Origin: Beijerinckiaceae bacterium
GTDB taxonomy: Bacteria > Pseudomonadota > Alphaproteobacteria > Rhizobiales > Beijerinckiaceae
NCBI GenBank assembly: GCA_019745195.1
Contig: JAIETL010000033.1
Location: 1 to 64,000 of the forward strand
DNA length: 64,000 nucleotides
Direction: 5' to 3'
Shown one piece after another: positions 25,276-33,638 of the stretch (within the stretch, counting starts at the first letter, position 1; each line of letters begins with the position of its first letter). Under the pieces are notes generated by a model. That model made no database searches, was not told the origin of the DNA, and was given only the letters and a program-made list of their open reading frames with translations. The position numbers and the translations under genes were made by a program.

Positions 25276-26220
25276 CTAACCTGATGTTATTTTCTGCAGG
25301 CCTTGCCGAGGCCCCGCCCGGGCGCTGTCGAAGACCACCGCGTCCATCTCCTCGCGCAGCAGCTTGACGAAGGTTTCGGCATAGACCGAGGGAGCCTTGT
25401 CGTTCTTGATCGCGACATAGGTCTGGAACTGAGTCGGCTCCGCGATCGGGATCGTCGCGATGCCCTGCATCGAGCCATGCGCCACGGTGAACTGGTCGAT
25501 GATCGCGATGCCGAGCCCCGCCCGCACCAGCGAGCAGACTGTGGTGCCGAAGCGCGCCTTGATGATCATCTCATAGGCCAGGCCCTGGCGCTGGAAGATT
25601 TCGGCCATCACCCGGCCGTAGGGGTCGGTCGGATCGATGCCGATCAGCGGATAACTCACGATCTCGGCCGCGCTGATCGAGGGCCGGCCGGCAAGTTCGT
25701 GCCCGTCGGGGACGATGCAGAGCAGTTCGCCCATCGAGAGCGGCACGAAGTCGATGCCAGGATGGTCGAGCTTGTAGCTCATCGCCGCGATCTCCCCTTT
25801 GCCGAGCAAAAGATAGTCGAGCGCCTCCTCGATCTTGAGGATGTTGATGTCGAGCTTCAGATCCGGATGCTTGCGCCGCAGCCGCTCGATCGCGCGCGGC
25901 ACCATGACATGGCAGATGCTCGGCACAGAGCCGATCCGCAGTTCGATGCCGCCGCCGCGCTCGATCCGGGCGAGGGTATAGTGCAGGTCGTCGACCTTTT
26001 TGTAGACGCCGTTGATCTGCTCGAAGATGTCGTTGGCTTCCGGCGTCGGCACGTAGCGTCCGTGCCTGCGCTCGAACATCTTGAGGCGAAGCGTGCGTTC
26101 GGTGTGCTTCATCAGCCGGCTGATGCCGGGCGCCGAGACGTTCAGCAGCTTGGCCGCGCCGGAAATCGTGCCGGTGATCATGATGGCGCGGATCACCTCG
26201 ATCTGGCGCAAGGTGAGCAT
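25276..26220 (-). CDS. LysR-family transcriptional regulator
   Basis: 314 aa from the ATG at 26220 (MLTLRQIEVIRAIMITGTIS). The HTH region is SGAAKLLNVSAPGISRLMKH, and ERRHGRYVPTPEA follows in the linker. The effector domain begins near residue 90 (IELRIGSVPSICHVMVPRAI). It lies immediately upstream of aroE in the same direction, so it is the probable regulator of the quinate/shikimate-type cluster. The effector may be shikimate, dehydroshikimate or protocatechuate (inference). Confidence 0.88.
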   Translation of the reverse strand: MLTLRQIEVIRAIMITGTISGAAKLLNVSAPGISRLMKHTERTLRLKMFERRHGRYVPTPEANDIFEQINGVYKKVDDLHYTLARIERGGGIELRIGSVPSICHVMVPRAIERLRRKHPDLKLDINILKIEEALDYLLLGKGEIAAMSYKLDHPGIDFVPLSMGELLCIVPDGHELAGRPSISAAEIVSYPLIGIDPTDPYGRVMAEIFQRQGLAYEMIIKARFGTTVCSLVRAGLGIAIIDQFTVAHGSMQGIATIPIAEPTQFQTYVAIKNDKAPSVYAETFVKLLREEMDAVVFDSARAGPRQGLQKITSG

Positions 26221-26301
26221 GGGTGGCGTGTCCCTCGGGCGGTTCTTGTTTTTAACCAGCGGAGGTGAGGGTGAGGCTTGAGTCAAGCAATTGGCTCGAT
26301 C

Positions 26302-26604
26302 TCAGGCGGGGACCGCGACACGCTCGACTTTGATCTCGCTTTCCCGCGCGCGCACCTCTGCGAGGTCATACGCGGCCTGCATCCGCAACATCGTATCGGC
26401 ACGCACGCCGAAAGCCTTCTCGAACCGGATCGCCATCTCCGCCGAGAGGCCGGCACTGCCGTTGAGCAGATTGCTCATCGCCTGCCGCGTTACGCCTAGC
26501 TTGTCGGCCGAGACTGTGACGCTCAGTCCATGGGGTTCGATTACCTCCGCCCGGAGCCAGGGGCCGGGATGGATGGCGAAGCTCGCATGCAGCTTGATGG
26601 CCAT
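26302..26604 (-). CDS. higA: HigA-family antitoxin (XRE-type HTH)
   Basis: 100 aa from the ATG at 26604, which overlaps the toxin stop (TGATG). The helix-turn-helix is at about 30-55 (LSVTVSADKLGVTRQAMSNL), and LNGSAGLSAEMAIRFEKAFG is typical of VapI/HigA antitoxins. It neutralises HigB and represses the operon. The gene order is toxin first, antitoxin second, as in other higBA loci. Confidence 0.9.
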   Translation of the reverse strand: MAIKLHASFAIHPGPWLRAEVIEPHGLSVTVSADKLGVTRQAMSNLLNGSAGLSAEMAIRFEKAFGVRADTMLRMQAAYDLAEVRARESEIKVERVAVPA

Positions 26605-26891
26605 CAGTGATAGTCCTCCAGATCGAGGTCTTCGATTGCGAGAGCGCCATTGAGGCGAAACGTCATCCGCCAGTTCTTCGTCACCGTGAGGGACCATTCT
26701 CCCGCCCGGTCGCCGGTCAATTCATGCGCGCCGTAGTTCGGCGGCGACCTCAGCTCATCGACGCCATCGATCACTGCAAGATAGGCAAGCATACCGCGCA
26801 ACCGTCCGACGAGATTGCCGGGCAGACCTTTCGCTTTGCCGGTCTCCGCAAAATTTCGGAGCGCCTTGTGCCGGATGCTCTCGATTTCCAC
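26604..26891 (-). CDS. higB: HigB-type mRNA interferase toxin (RelE superfamily)
   Basis: 95 aa; the start is GTG at 26891. A full RelE/HigB fold is present: IRHKALRNFAETGKAKGLPG, then PPNYGAHELTGDRAGEWSL, then VTKNWRMTFRL. Toxins of this family cleave mRNA at the ribosome. The two-gene module is inserted between a LysR regulator and a GntR regulator of different pathways. Confidence 0.9.
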   Translation of the reverse strand: MEIESIRHKALRNFAETGKAKGLPGNLVGRLRGMLAYLAVIDGVDELRSPPNYGAHELTGDRAGEWSLTVTKNWRMTFRLNGALAIEDLDLEDYH

Positions 26892-26913
26892 GGATCATCA
26901 CATCATGTATCGG

Positions 26914-26940
26914 TGTCGCGCGTCAAGTGTCGCTTGTCGC
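26914..26940 (-). promoter_or_regulatory. Repeated TGTCGC motif upstream of higBA, candidate operator
   Basis: TGTCGC occurs at 26914, 26928 and 26935 (spacings 14 and 7), within 50 bp of the higB start. On the minus strand a TTGACG that could be a -35 element lies between the copies. Use by HigA is a guess. Confidence 0.3.
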
Positions 26941-26959
26941 GCTTTGCCCGCTCCACTTC

Positions 26960-27625
26960 TCACAGAACCTCCCTTACCCTGACCAGCGTCGCGTCCATAT
27001 GCCGGCCGATCACCTCGCTCAGCCTGGCCGCATCGCGCTTCAGCAGGGTCGCCATCATCTCCTCGTGCTCGGCTACCGCGCCGGCCCATTTCGTCGGGCC
27101 CTCATTGCCGACGAAGCGCAGACGCTTGATGCGGGCCTGCAGTGTCTCGTGCATCTCCATCAGCACGGTGTTGGCCGAAGCCGCCACGATGGCCGAGTGG
27201 ATCGCCTGGTTGAGCTTGAAATACTCCAGCCGCTCGCGCGTGGCGTAGAGCGCCATCATCCGCAGGTGCAGGTCATGGATGGCGGCGATTGTGGCGTCGC
27301 TGGCGTGCTCGCAGGCCATGCGGCCGCCGAGCTGCTCCAGCGTCTTCAGCACCTCGAGGATCTGGTAGAGGTCGTGCGCGCTGAACTTGCGCACCACCGC
27401 GCCCTTGGCAGGCAGAATCTCGACGAGCCCCTCGCTGGCCAGCGTCTTGATCGCCTCGCGCAACGGCGTGCGCGAGACGCCGAGCTGCGCGCCGACGAGG
27501 CCTTCATTGATCCGCGATCCCGGATCGAGCCGGCCCTCGATGATCATGTCGCGCAGGCGTTCCAGCACCTCGTCATGCAGGGTGCGCCGCATGATGCGCG
27601 GATACTGCTGCAGGGCCTCGCTCAT
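26960..27625 (-). CDS. GntR/FadR-family transcriptional regulator (FCD domain)
   Basis: 221 aa. The winged helix shows LHDEVLERLRDMIIEGRLDPG and the signature GVSRTPLREAIKTLASEGLV. The FCD effector domain (about 80-215) carries potential metal ligands in its helices (NQAIHSAIV, EHEEMM, GRHMDATL). It lies 77 bp downstream of the COG4091 gene in the same direction, so it probably belongs to that operon. It likely controls the divergent promoter at 29089-29244, where an 18-bp palindrome is found. The effector should be the transported acid or an intermediate. Confidence 0.9.
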   Translation of the reverse strand: MSEALQQYPRIMRRTLHDEVLERLRDMIIEGRLDPGSRINEGLVGAQLGVSRTPLREAIKTLASEGLVEILPAKGAVVRKFSAHDLYQILEVLKTLEQLGGRMACEHASDATIAAIHDLHLRMMALYATRERLEYFKLNQAIHSAIVAASANTVLMEMHETLQARIKRLRFVGNEGPTKWAGAVAEHEEMMATLLKRDAARLSEVIGRHMDATLVRVREVL

Positions 27626-27702
27626 CGTGCCGCCATCATCGTCATGTCCTCGGGTCGTTTACGGCATGCGCATCCGGGGCTGTCAAACCGCAGTCGCGAC
27701 TT

Positions 27703-29088
27703 TCAGGCGAACAACGCATCCTGCCGGCGTCGCATCGCCATAAGGCTCGAATCGGGCGCGATCTCGAGCGCGCCGAGGCTGATCGCCTCGCCGGCACGCA
27801 CGGCTCGCGTCAGCCGCCGGTCGGCAGCGAGATAGAATGGCGCCGGCCGCCCGGCCGACAAGGCCGCGGCGGGACGCACCTCCGCACCGACGCCGTCGAT
27901 GCTGTGATGGTGCCCGCCCATGGTCAGCACCGTGCCGGCGGCAAGGTCGCGCTGCGCCACGGCGACCAGGTCCTGACGCGGGCGATAATCGCTGCCATAG
28001 CCGGAGCGTCCGAGGCCCGCCGCATCGAGGATCGAGGTCGCGGCCTCGACGCCGAGCAGATGGCGCGGCAGATAGAGCATCGCGGCCTTGCCGCTTCGGC
28101 TGACGACATGGCCCTTGCCGGCGAGCATCTCCCAGGTCTCGGCGCCCTCACAGCGTACGACGATGAAGACGCCGCCGGCGAAGCTCGCTTCCTCCGGCAG
28201 CCGCAGATGGTGGAACACGTCGATGCGGCGCGTGCCGCTCATCAGCCCGCCTTCGCCTTGCTCGGAAAAGAGGTCTGCGATCTCGGGGATACGCGCCGGA
28301 GGCGCATGGAAGGCGGCCGCGTCGGCCTCCAGCCCGGTCGCGTTGGCGACCAGCGTCATCTCGCAGAGATCGGGCACGGCGCGCAGCGCAAAGGCCTCGC
28401 CGAGAATGCGGGCCCGCTCGGCCGCCATGGCGAGCACACCGCGCTCGCCCGGCAGCCACTGCGCCCGCAGCGCCGGCAGCGGCCTCGTCACGCCGTTGCA
28501 GGTCACGTCGCCGGTCGCGGCATCGAGCACGAAATCGTACTCGCTCGATTTGCCGGCCGCGATGATCTTCAGCCCCAGTACCTCGGCCCAGGTCACGAGG
28601 CCGATCAGCAGGCTCGGCTGGTCGCCGTCGACCGGCGTGACGACCACGCCCTTGTCGCGCGCCAGCCGCGCGAGGCCTGGCCCGACGACGCTGTCGGCCT
28701 CTTTCGAGACGAGGGCGACATGACGCCCGGCCTCGATCGCCATCAGGCTGTGACGGGTCGCGGGCTCGGGCGCGCCGGTCGCCTCGACCAGCAGCGAGAA
28801 GGGCAGGTCGATCACGCTCTCCAGCCGGCTGGCGGCGACGCAATGTCCGGCTTCCCACGCGGCGCGCGCCTCGGCCGCCGTTTCGCACAGCGCGATCTCG
28901 CGCCGATCATATCCCGCCGCCGCGAAGGCGCGCCCTGCCGCCTCGGCGGTGATGTCGATGGCGATGCGCGCATTGACCAGCCTGATCCGCCGCGCCTGCG
29001 CCAGGAAGCTGCGGCCGAAGCCGCCGCTGCCGACGAGGCAGGTTTCGACCGGCTGCGAAACACGGGCGTAGTGATCGTGGAAATTCAA
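27703..29088 (-). CDS. COG4091-type NAD(P)-dependent dehydrogenase with C-terminal SAF domain
   Basis: 461 aa if translation begins at TTG 29088, which has GGGAGG six bases upstream; the in-frame ATG further up lies across the operator and lacks a ribosome site. The N-terminal Rossmann motif is GSGGFG (20-25) and the middle resembles homoserine dehydrogenase. The C-terminal SAF domain (about 370-440, DLVAVAQRDLAAGTVLTMGG) resembles sugar-acid dehydratases and FlgA, which explains frequent mislabelling as flagellar FlgA. The reaction is unknown. It is divergent from the PdxA homologue and upstream of the GntR gene; a dehydrogenase step in hydroxy-acid catabolism is inferred. Confidence 0.75.
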   Translation of the reverse strand: MNFHDHYARVSQPVETCLVGSGGFGRSFLAQARRIRLVNARIAIDITAEAAGRAFAAAGYDRREIALCETAAEARAAWEAGHCVAASRLESVIDLPFSLLVEATGAPEPATRHSLMAIEAGRHVALVSKEADSVVGPGLARLARDKGVVVTPVDGDQPSLLIGLVTWAEVLGLKIIAAGKSSEYDFVLDAATGDVTCNGVTRPLPALRAQWLPGERGVLAMAAERARILGEAFALRAVPDLCEMTLVANATGLEADAAAFHAPPARIPEIADLFSEQGEGGLMSGTRRIDVFHHLRLPEEASFAGGVFIVVRCEGAETWEMLAGKGHVVSRSGKAAMLYLPRHLLGVEAATSILDAAGLGRSGYGSDYRPRQDLVAVAQRDLAAGTVLTMGGHHHSIDGVGAEVRPAAALSAGRPAPFYLAADRRLTRAVRAGEAISLGALEIAPDSSLMAMRRRQDALFA

Positions 29089-29164
29089 GGCCTGCCTCCC
29101 TGGCGCGAGGCCGATCCAGCAGGCCGGCGCATCCGCATGTCGGCGAACTCTACACCAACCAGAA

Positions 29165-29182
29165 TATGCTGCATACAGCATA
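29165..29182. promoter_or_regulatory. 18-bp palindrome in divergent promoter, candidate GntR operator
   Basis: TATGCTG (29165-29171), CATA, then CAGCATA (29176-29182): 7-bp perfect arms with a 4-bp centre. The core CTGCATACAG has the TNNTATACNNA-like look of FadR-family GntR sites. It lies in the 156 bp between two divergent genes of a cluster that encodes a GntR/FCD regulator. Confidence 0.6.
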
Positions 29183-29244
29183 CTTGTATCCGGTGTTCCG
29201 TCATGCTAGCTGCAGGCAGCGACGGCAAAATGGGAGCAGCGGTC

Positions 29245-30282
29245 ATGGACAGCCACGCGAATGGCGCGCAGCCGATCATCGCGGTCGCGCTCGGCGATCC
29301 TTCCGGCATCAGCGCCGAGCTTGCCGCCCGCATCCTCGCCGAGCCCGATCTGCGCGCGGCAGCCCGCTACGTCGTCTTCGGCGACAAGCGCCTGCTCGAC
29401 ATGGGCGCCGCCGACGGCAAGGTCGATCCCGACGTCCGCGTCATCCGCGACGGGGAGCCGATCCTCACCGCTTCCGACAAGCCGGTCTTCGTCGATCTCG
29501 GCAATCATGATCCGGCCGATCTGAGGCGCGGCGAGCCGACGCTGGCCGGCGGCAAGGCGGCGACTGAGAATTTTCGGCGTGCGCTGCGCTTCGCCGCCGC
29601 GGGCCATGCCGACGCAGTGTTCTTCACGCCCTTCAACAAGGCGGCGATGCGCTTCGCCTATCCCGGCTATGACGATGAAATCCGCTTCGTGCGCGACGCG
29701 ATCGGTTTCGAGGGCGCGGCCAGCGAGTTCAACATCCTCGACAGGCTCTGGAACGCCCGCGTCACCTCGCATATCCCGCTCTCGGAGGTCGCGCAGAACA
29801 TCACGCAGGAGCGTATCCTCAAGGCGCTGACGCTGGCCGACGCCAATCTGCGGCTGGCCGGGTTCGATCCGCCGCGCATCGCGGTGGCGGGCATCAATCC
29901 TCATGCCGGCGATGGCGGCAATTTCGGCCGCGACGAGATCGAGACGATCGAGCCCGCGGTCAGGGCCGCCAAGGCGAAGGGCTTCACGGTCGAAGGCCCG
30001 TTTCCGTCGGACACCGTGTTCCTGCGTGCGAAGAATGGCGATTTCGACGCCGTTCTGACGATGTATCACGATCAGGGCCAGATCGCGATGAAGCTGATCG
30101 GTTTCGACCGGGGCGTCACGCTGATCGGCGGTTTTCCGTTTCCGATCTGCACGCCGGCCCATGGCACGGCCTATGAGATCGCCGGCAAGGGCGTCGCCAA
30201 TCTCGGCGCCAGCCGGGCGGCGCTGCAACTCGCGATCAAGATGGCGCAGGACGGCAAGGCGCGGGCCAAAGCCGCAGCCTGA
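29245..30282 (+). CDS. pdxA: PdxA-family 4-phospho-hydroxyacid dehydrogenase, probably catabolic (PdxA2-like)
   Basis: 345 aa from the ATG at 29245, chosen for the GGGAG eight bases upstream; two earlier in-frame ATGs lack this. The three metal-binding His are present: H176 (SHIPLSEV), H220 (INPHAGDGG) and H275 (MYHDQGQ). GDPSGI opens the protein and PAHGTAYEIAGKG closes the active site. PdxA oxidises and decarboxylates 4-phosphohydroxy-L-threonine; the PdxA2 branch does the same on phosphorylated tetronic acids. The setting with a TTT transporter and GntR control favours the catabolic branch. No acid-sugar kinase (DUF1537) is in the window. Confidence 0.82.
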   Translation: MDSHANGAQPIIAVALGDPSGISAELAARILAEPDLRAAARYVVFGDKRLLDMGAADGKVDPDVRVIRDGEPILTASDKPVFVDLGNHDPADLRRGEPTLAGGKAATENFRRALRFAAAGHADAVFFTPFNKAAMRFAYPGYDDEIRFVRDAIGFEGAASEFNILDRLWNARVTSHIPLSEVAQNITQERILKALTLADANLRLAGFDPPRIAVAGINPHAGDGGNFGRDEIETIEPAVRAAKAKGFTVEGPFPSDTVFLRAKNGDFDAVLTMYHDQGQIAMKLIGFDRGVTLIGGFPFPICTPAHGTAYEIAGKGVANLGASRAALQLAIKMAQDGKARAKAAA

Positions 30283-30304
30283 ACGAGGCGCAGGATACAC
30301 CACG

Positions 30305-30325
30305 AGCGGCCGCCGAAGAGCCGCT
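30305..30325 (+). terminator. Weak stem-loop between pdxA homologue and tctC
   Basis: AGCGGC (30305-30310) pairs with GCCGCT (30320-30325), followed by only three T. It may reduce read-through or protect tctC mRNA; too weak for a confident terminator. Confidence 0.3.
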
Positions 30326-30354
30326 TTCCAACACGGTTCAACAGGGAGAAAGCC

Positions 30355-31350
30355 ATGACAACTCTGAAGCTCACCACCGCTCTCGCCTGCGCCTTCGCGC
30401 TGACTGGCGTCGGCGCGGCGCAGGCCTGGCAGCCGACCAAGCCGGTCGAATTCGTCGTCACCTCCGGCGCCGGCGGCGGCACCGATAATTTCGCACGGAT
30501 GATCCAGTCGATCATCACCAAGAACAAGCTGATCGAGCAGCCCATCGTCGTCGTCAACAAGGGCGGCGGTTCGGGCGCGGAAGGCTACATCCATGGCAAG
30601 GCCGGCAAGGGCGACCCCCATCGCGTCATCTTCGGCACCAACAACGCCTATCTGCTGCCCTATGTCGCCAAGCTCGGCTACAAGCTCTCGGACCTGACGC
30701 CGGTCTCGGCGCTGGCGCTCGACGAATTCCTGCTCTGGGTCAACGGCAAGGCCGAATACGCCGACGCCAGGGCCTATATCGAAGCGGTGAAGGCCAAGCC
30801 GCTGGGCTTCAAGATGGCCGGCAGCCAATCGAAGGACACCGACCAGACGCTCACCTCGATGATCCAGGATGTGACCGGCGCGAAGTTCATCTACGTGCCG
30901 TTCCAGGGCGGCAGCGCGGCCGCCACGCAGCTCGCCGGCGGCCATGTCGACTCCAACGTCAACAACCCCAACGAGAACATCGGCCAGTGGAAGGCCGGTC
31001 AGGTCAAGCCGCTCTGCGTCTTCTCGCCGGTGCGGCTGGCCAAGGGCGAGCCTGTCTTCGAGGGCAAGGGCTGGGGCGACATCCCGACCTGCAAGGAAGC
31101 CGGGCTGCCGATCGAGACCTTCCAGATGCCGCGCACCGTCTGGCTGCCGGCCGATGTCCCGACCGATTCAGTCAAGTTCTACGAGGGCGTTCTGGAGAAG
31201 GTCAGCGAGACGCCCGAGTGGAAGGAATTCATCACTCGCACGGCGCAGACCGGCCGGTTCATGAAGGGCAAGGAACTGACCGACTTCGTCGCCAAGGACG
31301 AGGCCGCCAACAAGAAGGTCTTCGAAGCGGAAGGCTGGGTCGCGAAGTAG
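30355..31350 (+). CDS. tctC: Tripartite tricarboxylate transporter substrate-binding protein (TctC/BugT)
   Basis: 331 aa; the ATG follows AGGGAG. Signal peptide MTTLKLTTALACAFALTG, cleaved after AQA. The Bug-family fold shows in PVEFVVTSGAGGGTDNFARM (ligand-binding loop), GGGSGAEGYIHGK and YVPFQGGSAAATQLAGGHVD. It captures a carboxylate in the periplasm and delivers it to TctAB. The substrate cannot be read from the sequence; neighbours suggest a hydroxylated or sugar-derived acid. Confidence 0.92.
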   Translation: MTTLKLTTALACAFALTGVGAAQAWQPTKPVEFVVTSGAGGGTDNFARMIQSIITKNKLIEQPIVVVNKGGGSGAEGYIHGKAGKGDPHRVIFGTNNAYLLPYVAKLGYKLSDLTPVSALALDEFLLWVNGKAEYADARAYIEAVKAKPLGFKMAGSQSKDTDQTLTSMIQDVTGAKFIYVPFQGGSAAATQLAGGHVDSNVNNPNENIGQWKAGQVKPLCVFSPVRLAKGEPVFEGKGWGDIPTCKEAGLPIETFQMPRTVWLPADVPTDSVKFYEGVLEKVSETPEWKEFITRTAQTGRFMKGKELTDFVAKDEAANKKVFEAEGWVAK

Positions 31351-31370
31351 TTCTCTGCCACATCTCCGCG

Positions 31371-31477
31371 TCATCCCGGACAAGCGGCGGAGCCGCGTTG
31401 ATCCGGGATCCATTATAGAGCGGCGACCGCTCTCTATGATGGATCCCGGAGCTCCGCTTCGCTTCGTCCGGGATGAC
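31371..31477. repeat. Family B palindromic repeat (copy 2)
   Basis: TCATCCCGGACAAGCGGCGG at the left and TCCGGGATGA at the right, with inner GATCCGGGATCCAT / ATGGATCCCGGA arms and a central ATAGAGCGG/CCGCTCTCTAT stem. Same design as 9971-10084. It lies between tctC and tctB inside the operon. Confidence 0.85.
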
Positions 31478-31515
31478 GGGGTGTTTCCGGAGCAAGCGAC
31501 AAAGGGAATCGAGCC

Positions 31516-32004
31516 ATGATCACCCGCTTCCGGGCCGAGATCACTACCGCGGCCGCCACCGCGCTGTTTGGGCTCGGCATCGTCCGCGGCGCGCTCGAAT
31601 TCGGCATCGGCTGGGATTCGTCCGGTCCGCAGCCCGGCGCGTTTCCGTTCTACACGGGCATGCTGGTGACGCTGGCGAGCCTTGCTACGGTCGGTCTCAC
31701 CATCGTCCGCCGCGTCGCCGGCAGCGCGCAGTTGCAGGAGCATTTTCTCGATGGCGAACGCGCGCGCCGCGTCGCCTCGTTCTTCCTGCCGCTGTTCGCC
31801 TTCGTTGTGCTCAGCATGACGCTGGGCATGTATGCCGCGACGATCCTCTACCTCGTCTTCGCGATGCGCTTTCAAGGGCACTATGGCTGGCTGCCAACGC
31901 TGGCGACCGCGCTGGGCGCCGCCGCCTTCTTCTATCTCGCGCTGGAGAAATTCTTTCAGATCGGCCTGCTCAAGGGTCCGATCGAACCGCTGCTTGGCCT
32001 GTGA
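31516..32004 (+). CDS. tctB: Tripartite tricarboxylate transporter small membrane subunit TctB
   Basis: 162 aa with four predicted membrane helices (about 10-27, 43-63, 85-112, 123-150), the usual size for TctB. FYTGMLVTLAS is typical. It works with TctA in solute:cation symport. Position between tctC and tctA confirms the call. Confidence 0.9.
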   Translation: MITRFRAEITTAAATALFGLGIVRGALEFGIGWDSSGPQPGAFPFYTGMLVTLASLATVGLTIVRRVAGSAQLQEHFLDGERARRVASFFLPLFAFVVLSMTLGMYAATILYLVFAMRFQGHYGWLPTLATALGAAAFFYLALEKFFQIGLLKGPIEPLLGL

Positions 32005-32034
32005 TGACCGGCGGGAACCGACGGGGCCAAGCGC

Positions 32035-33546
32035 ATGGATAACATCGCCAACCTGATGCACGGCTTCTCGGTCGCGCTCACCACGCACCACATCCTGCTG
32101 ATGATGGCCGGGGTCCTGCTCGGCATTCTGGTCGGCGTCCTGCCGGGGCTGGGCGCACCCAACGGCGTCTCGCTCCTGCTGCCGCTGACCTTCTCGATGG
32201 ACCCCGTCTCGGCGATCATCCTGCTGACCTCGCTCTACTGGGGCGCGCTCTTCGGCGGCTCGACCACCTCGATCCTGTTCAACATTCCCGGCGAACCGTC
32301 ATCGGTCGCGACCACCTTCGACGGCCACCCGATGGCCAAGCAGGGCAGGGCCACCGAGGCGCTCTCCTTCGCCTTTCTCTCGGCCGGCTTCGGCGCGATG
32401 GCCGGCGTCGTCCTGATCACGCTGCTCTCGGGCTGGGTCGCGAACTTCGCGCTGAAGTTCTCCTCGCCGGAGTATTTCGCGGTCTATTTCATGACCTTCG
32501 CCAGCTTCATCGGGCTGGGCGGCGCCTCGCCGCTGAAGGCTGTCGTCTCGATGGGCATCGGATTCACGCTGGCCTCGATCGGCATGGATTCGGTCTCCGG
32601 AAACATCCGCCTGACCTATGATTTCGATGTGCTGCTCGCGGGCGTCTCGTTCCTGATCGCTGTGATCGGCCTGTTCGGCATCGGTGAGTTGCTGCTGACG
32701 ATGGAGGAGGGGCTGAAGTTCGACGGCGTCCACGCCAAGGTCCGAATCCGCGACGTGCTGACGACGGCCGCCAAGCTGCCGCGCTACTGGCTTGCCTTGC
32801 TGCGCTCCAGCGCCATCGGGATCTGGATGGGCATCACGCCGGGCGGTCCGACGGCGGCCTCCTTCATGAGCTACGCCATGGCCAAGCGCTCCTCGCGCAA
32901 CCCCGACAAGTTCGGCAAGGGCGAGCCCGAGGGCGTCATCGCGCCCGAGACCGCCGACCATGCCGCGGGCTCTGCCGCCATGCTGCCGATGCTGGCGCTC
33001 GGCATCCCGGGCTCGGCCACGGCGGCCGTGATGATGGGCGGGCTGATGATCTGGGGCCTCAACCCCGGCCCGACGCTGTTCACCGACAGGCCGGATTTCG
33101 TTTGGGGCCTGATTGCGTCCATGTATCTCGGCAATGTCGTCGCCGTCGTCGTGGTGCTGGCGACCGTGCCGCTCTTCGCCTCGATCCTGCGCATCCCGTT
33201 CTCGATCGTCGGCCCGGTGATCGTGGTGATCTGCTTCATCGGGGCCTACACGGTCGGCAGCAAACCCTTCGACATCTGGCTCGCGCTCGCCTTTGGCGTG
33301 ATCGGCTACGTCTTCAAGAAGCTCGACTACCCCATCGCCCCGCTGGTTCTGGCCATGGTGATCGGCGACAAGGCCGAGGACGCCTTCCGCCAGTCGATGA
33401 TCTTTTCGCAAGGCTCGCTGAAGATCTTCTGGTCGAACCCGCTGGTCTCGACGCTGATGGCGATCGGTCTGGCGCTGCTGCTGTTCCCGTTGATTGGCGT
33501 TGCGCGCCGGGGCGTCCGCCGATTGGCGACTGCGCGGGATCAATGA
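32035..33546 (+). CDS. tctA: Tripartite tricarboxylate transporter large permease TctA
   Basis: 503 aa, polytopic. Conserved TctA motifs are seen: GVLLGILVGVLPGLGAPNG near the N-terminus, YWGALFGGSTTSILFNIPGE, and AAMLPMLALGIPGSATAAVM in the second half. Full length for the family. It starts 30 bp after tctB. Confidence 0.93.
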   Translation: MDNIANLMHGFSVALTTHHILLMMAGVLLGILVGVLPGLGAPNGVSLLLPLTFSMDPVSAIILLTSLYWGALFGGSTTSILFNIPGEPSSVATTFDGHPMAKQGRATEALSFAFLSAGFGAMAGVVLITLLSGWVANFALKFSSPEYFAVYFMTFASFIGLGGASPLKAVVSMGIGFTLASIGMDSVSGNIRLTYDFDVLLAGVSFLIAVIGLFGIGELLLTMEEGLKFDGVHAKVRIRDVLTTAAKLPRYWLALLRSSAIGIWMGITPGGPTAASFMSYAMAKRSSRNPDKFGKGEPEGVIAPETADHAAGSAAMLPMLALGIPGSATAAVMMGGLMIWGLNPGPTLFTDRPDFVWGLIASMYLGNVVAVVVVLATVPLFASILRIPFSIVGPVIVVICFIGAYTVGSKPFDIWLALAFGVIGYVFKKLDYPIAPLVLAMVIGDKAEDAFRQSMIFSQGSLKIFWSNPLVSTLMAIGLALLLFPLIGVARRGVRRLATARDQ

Positions 33547-33638
33547 CCCACTTTACGGCGGTAGCGTGCTTGGCCTTATCTTCCGCCCTGGGCGGGCCGG
33601 CTGCGATTGGCCAGCCTTGTCTCGACTGGGGATGCGAC

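Noticed and set aside
27703-29088. Flagellar FlgA
   Set aside because: The SAF domain is shared with FlgA, but the N-terminal Rossmann fold and the catabolic neighbours exclude a flagellar role.
30305-30325. True Rho-independent terminator splitting pdxA from tctCBA
   Set aside because: The stem is only 6 bp with three T, so I kept it only as a weak stem-loop.
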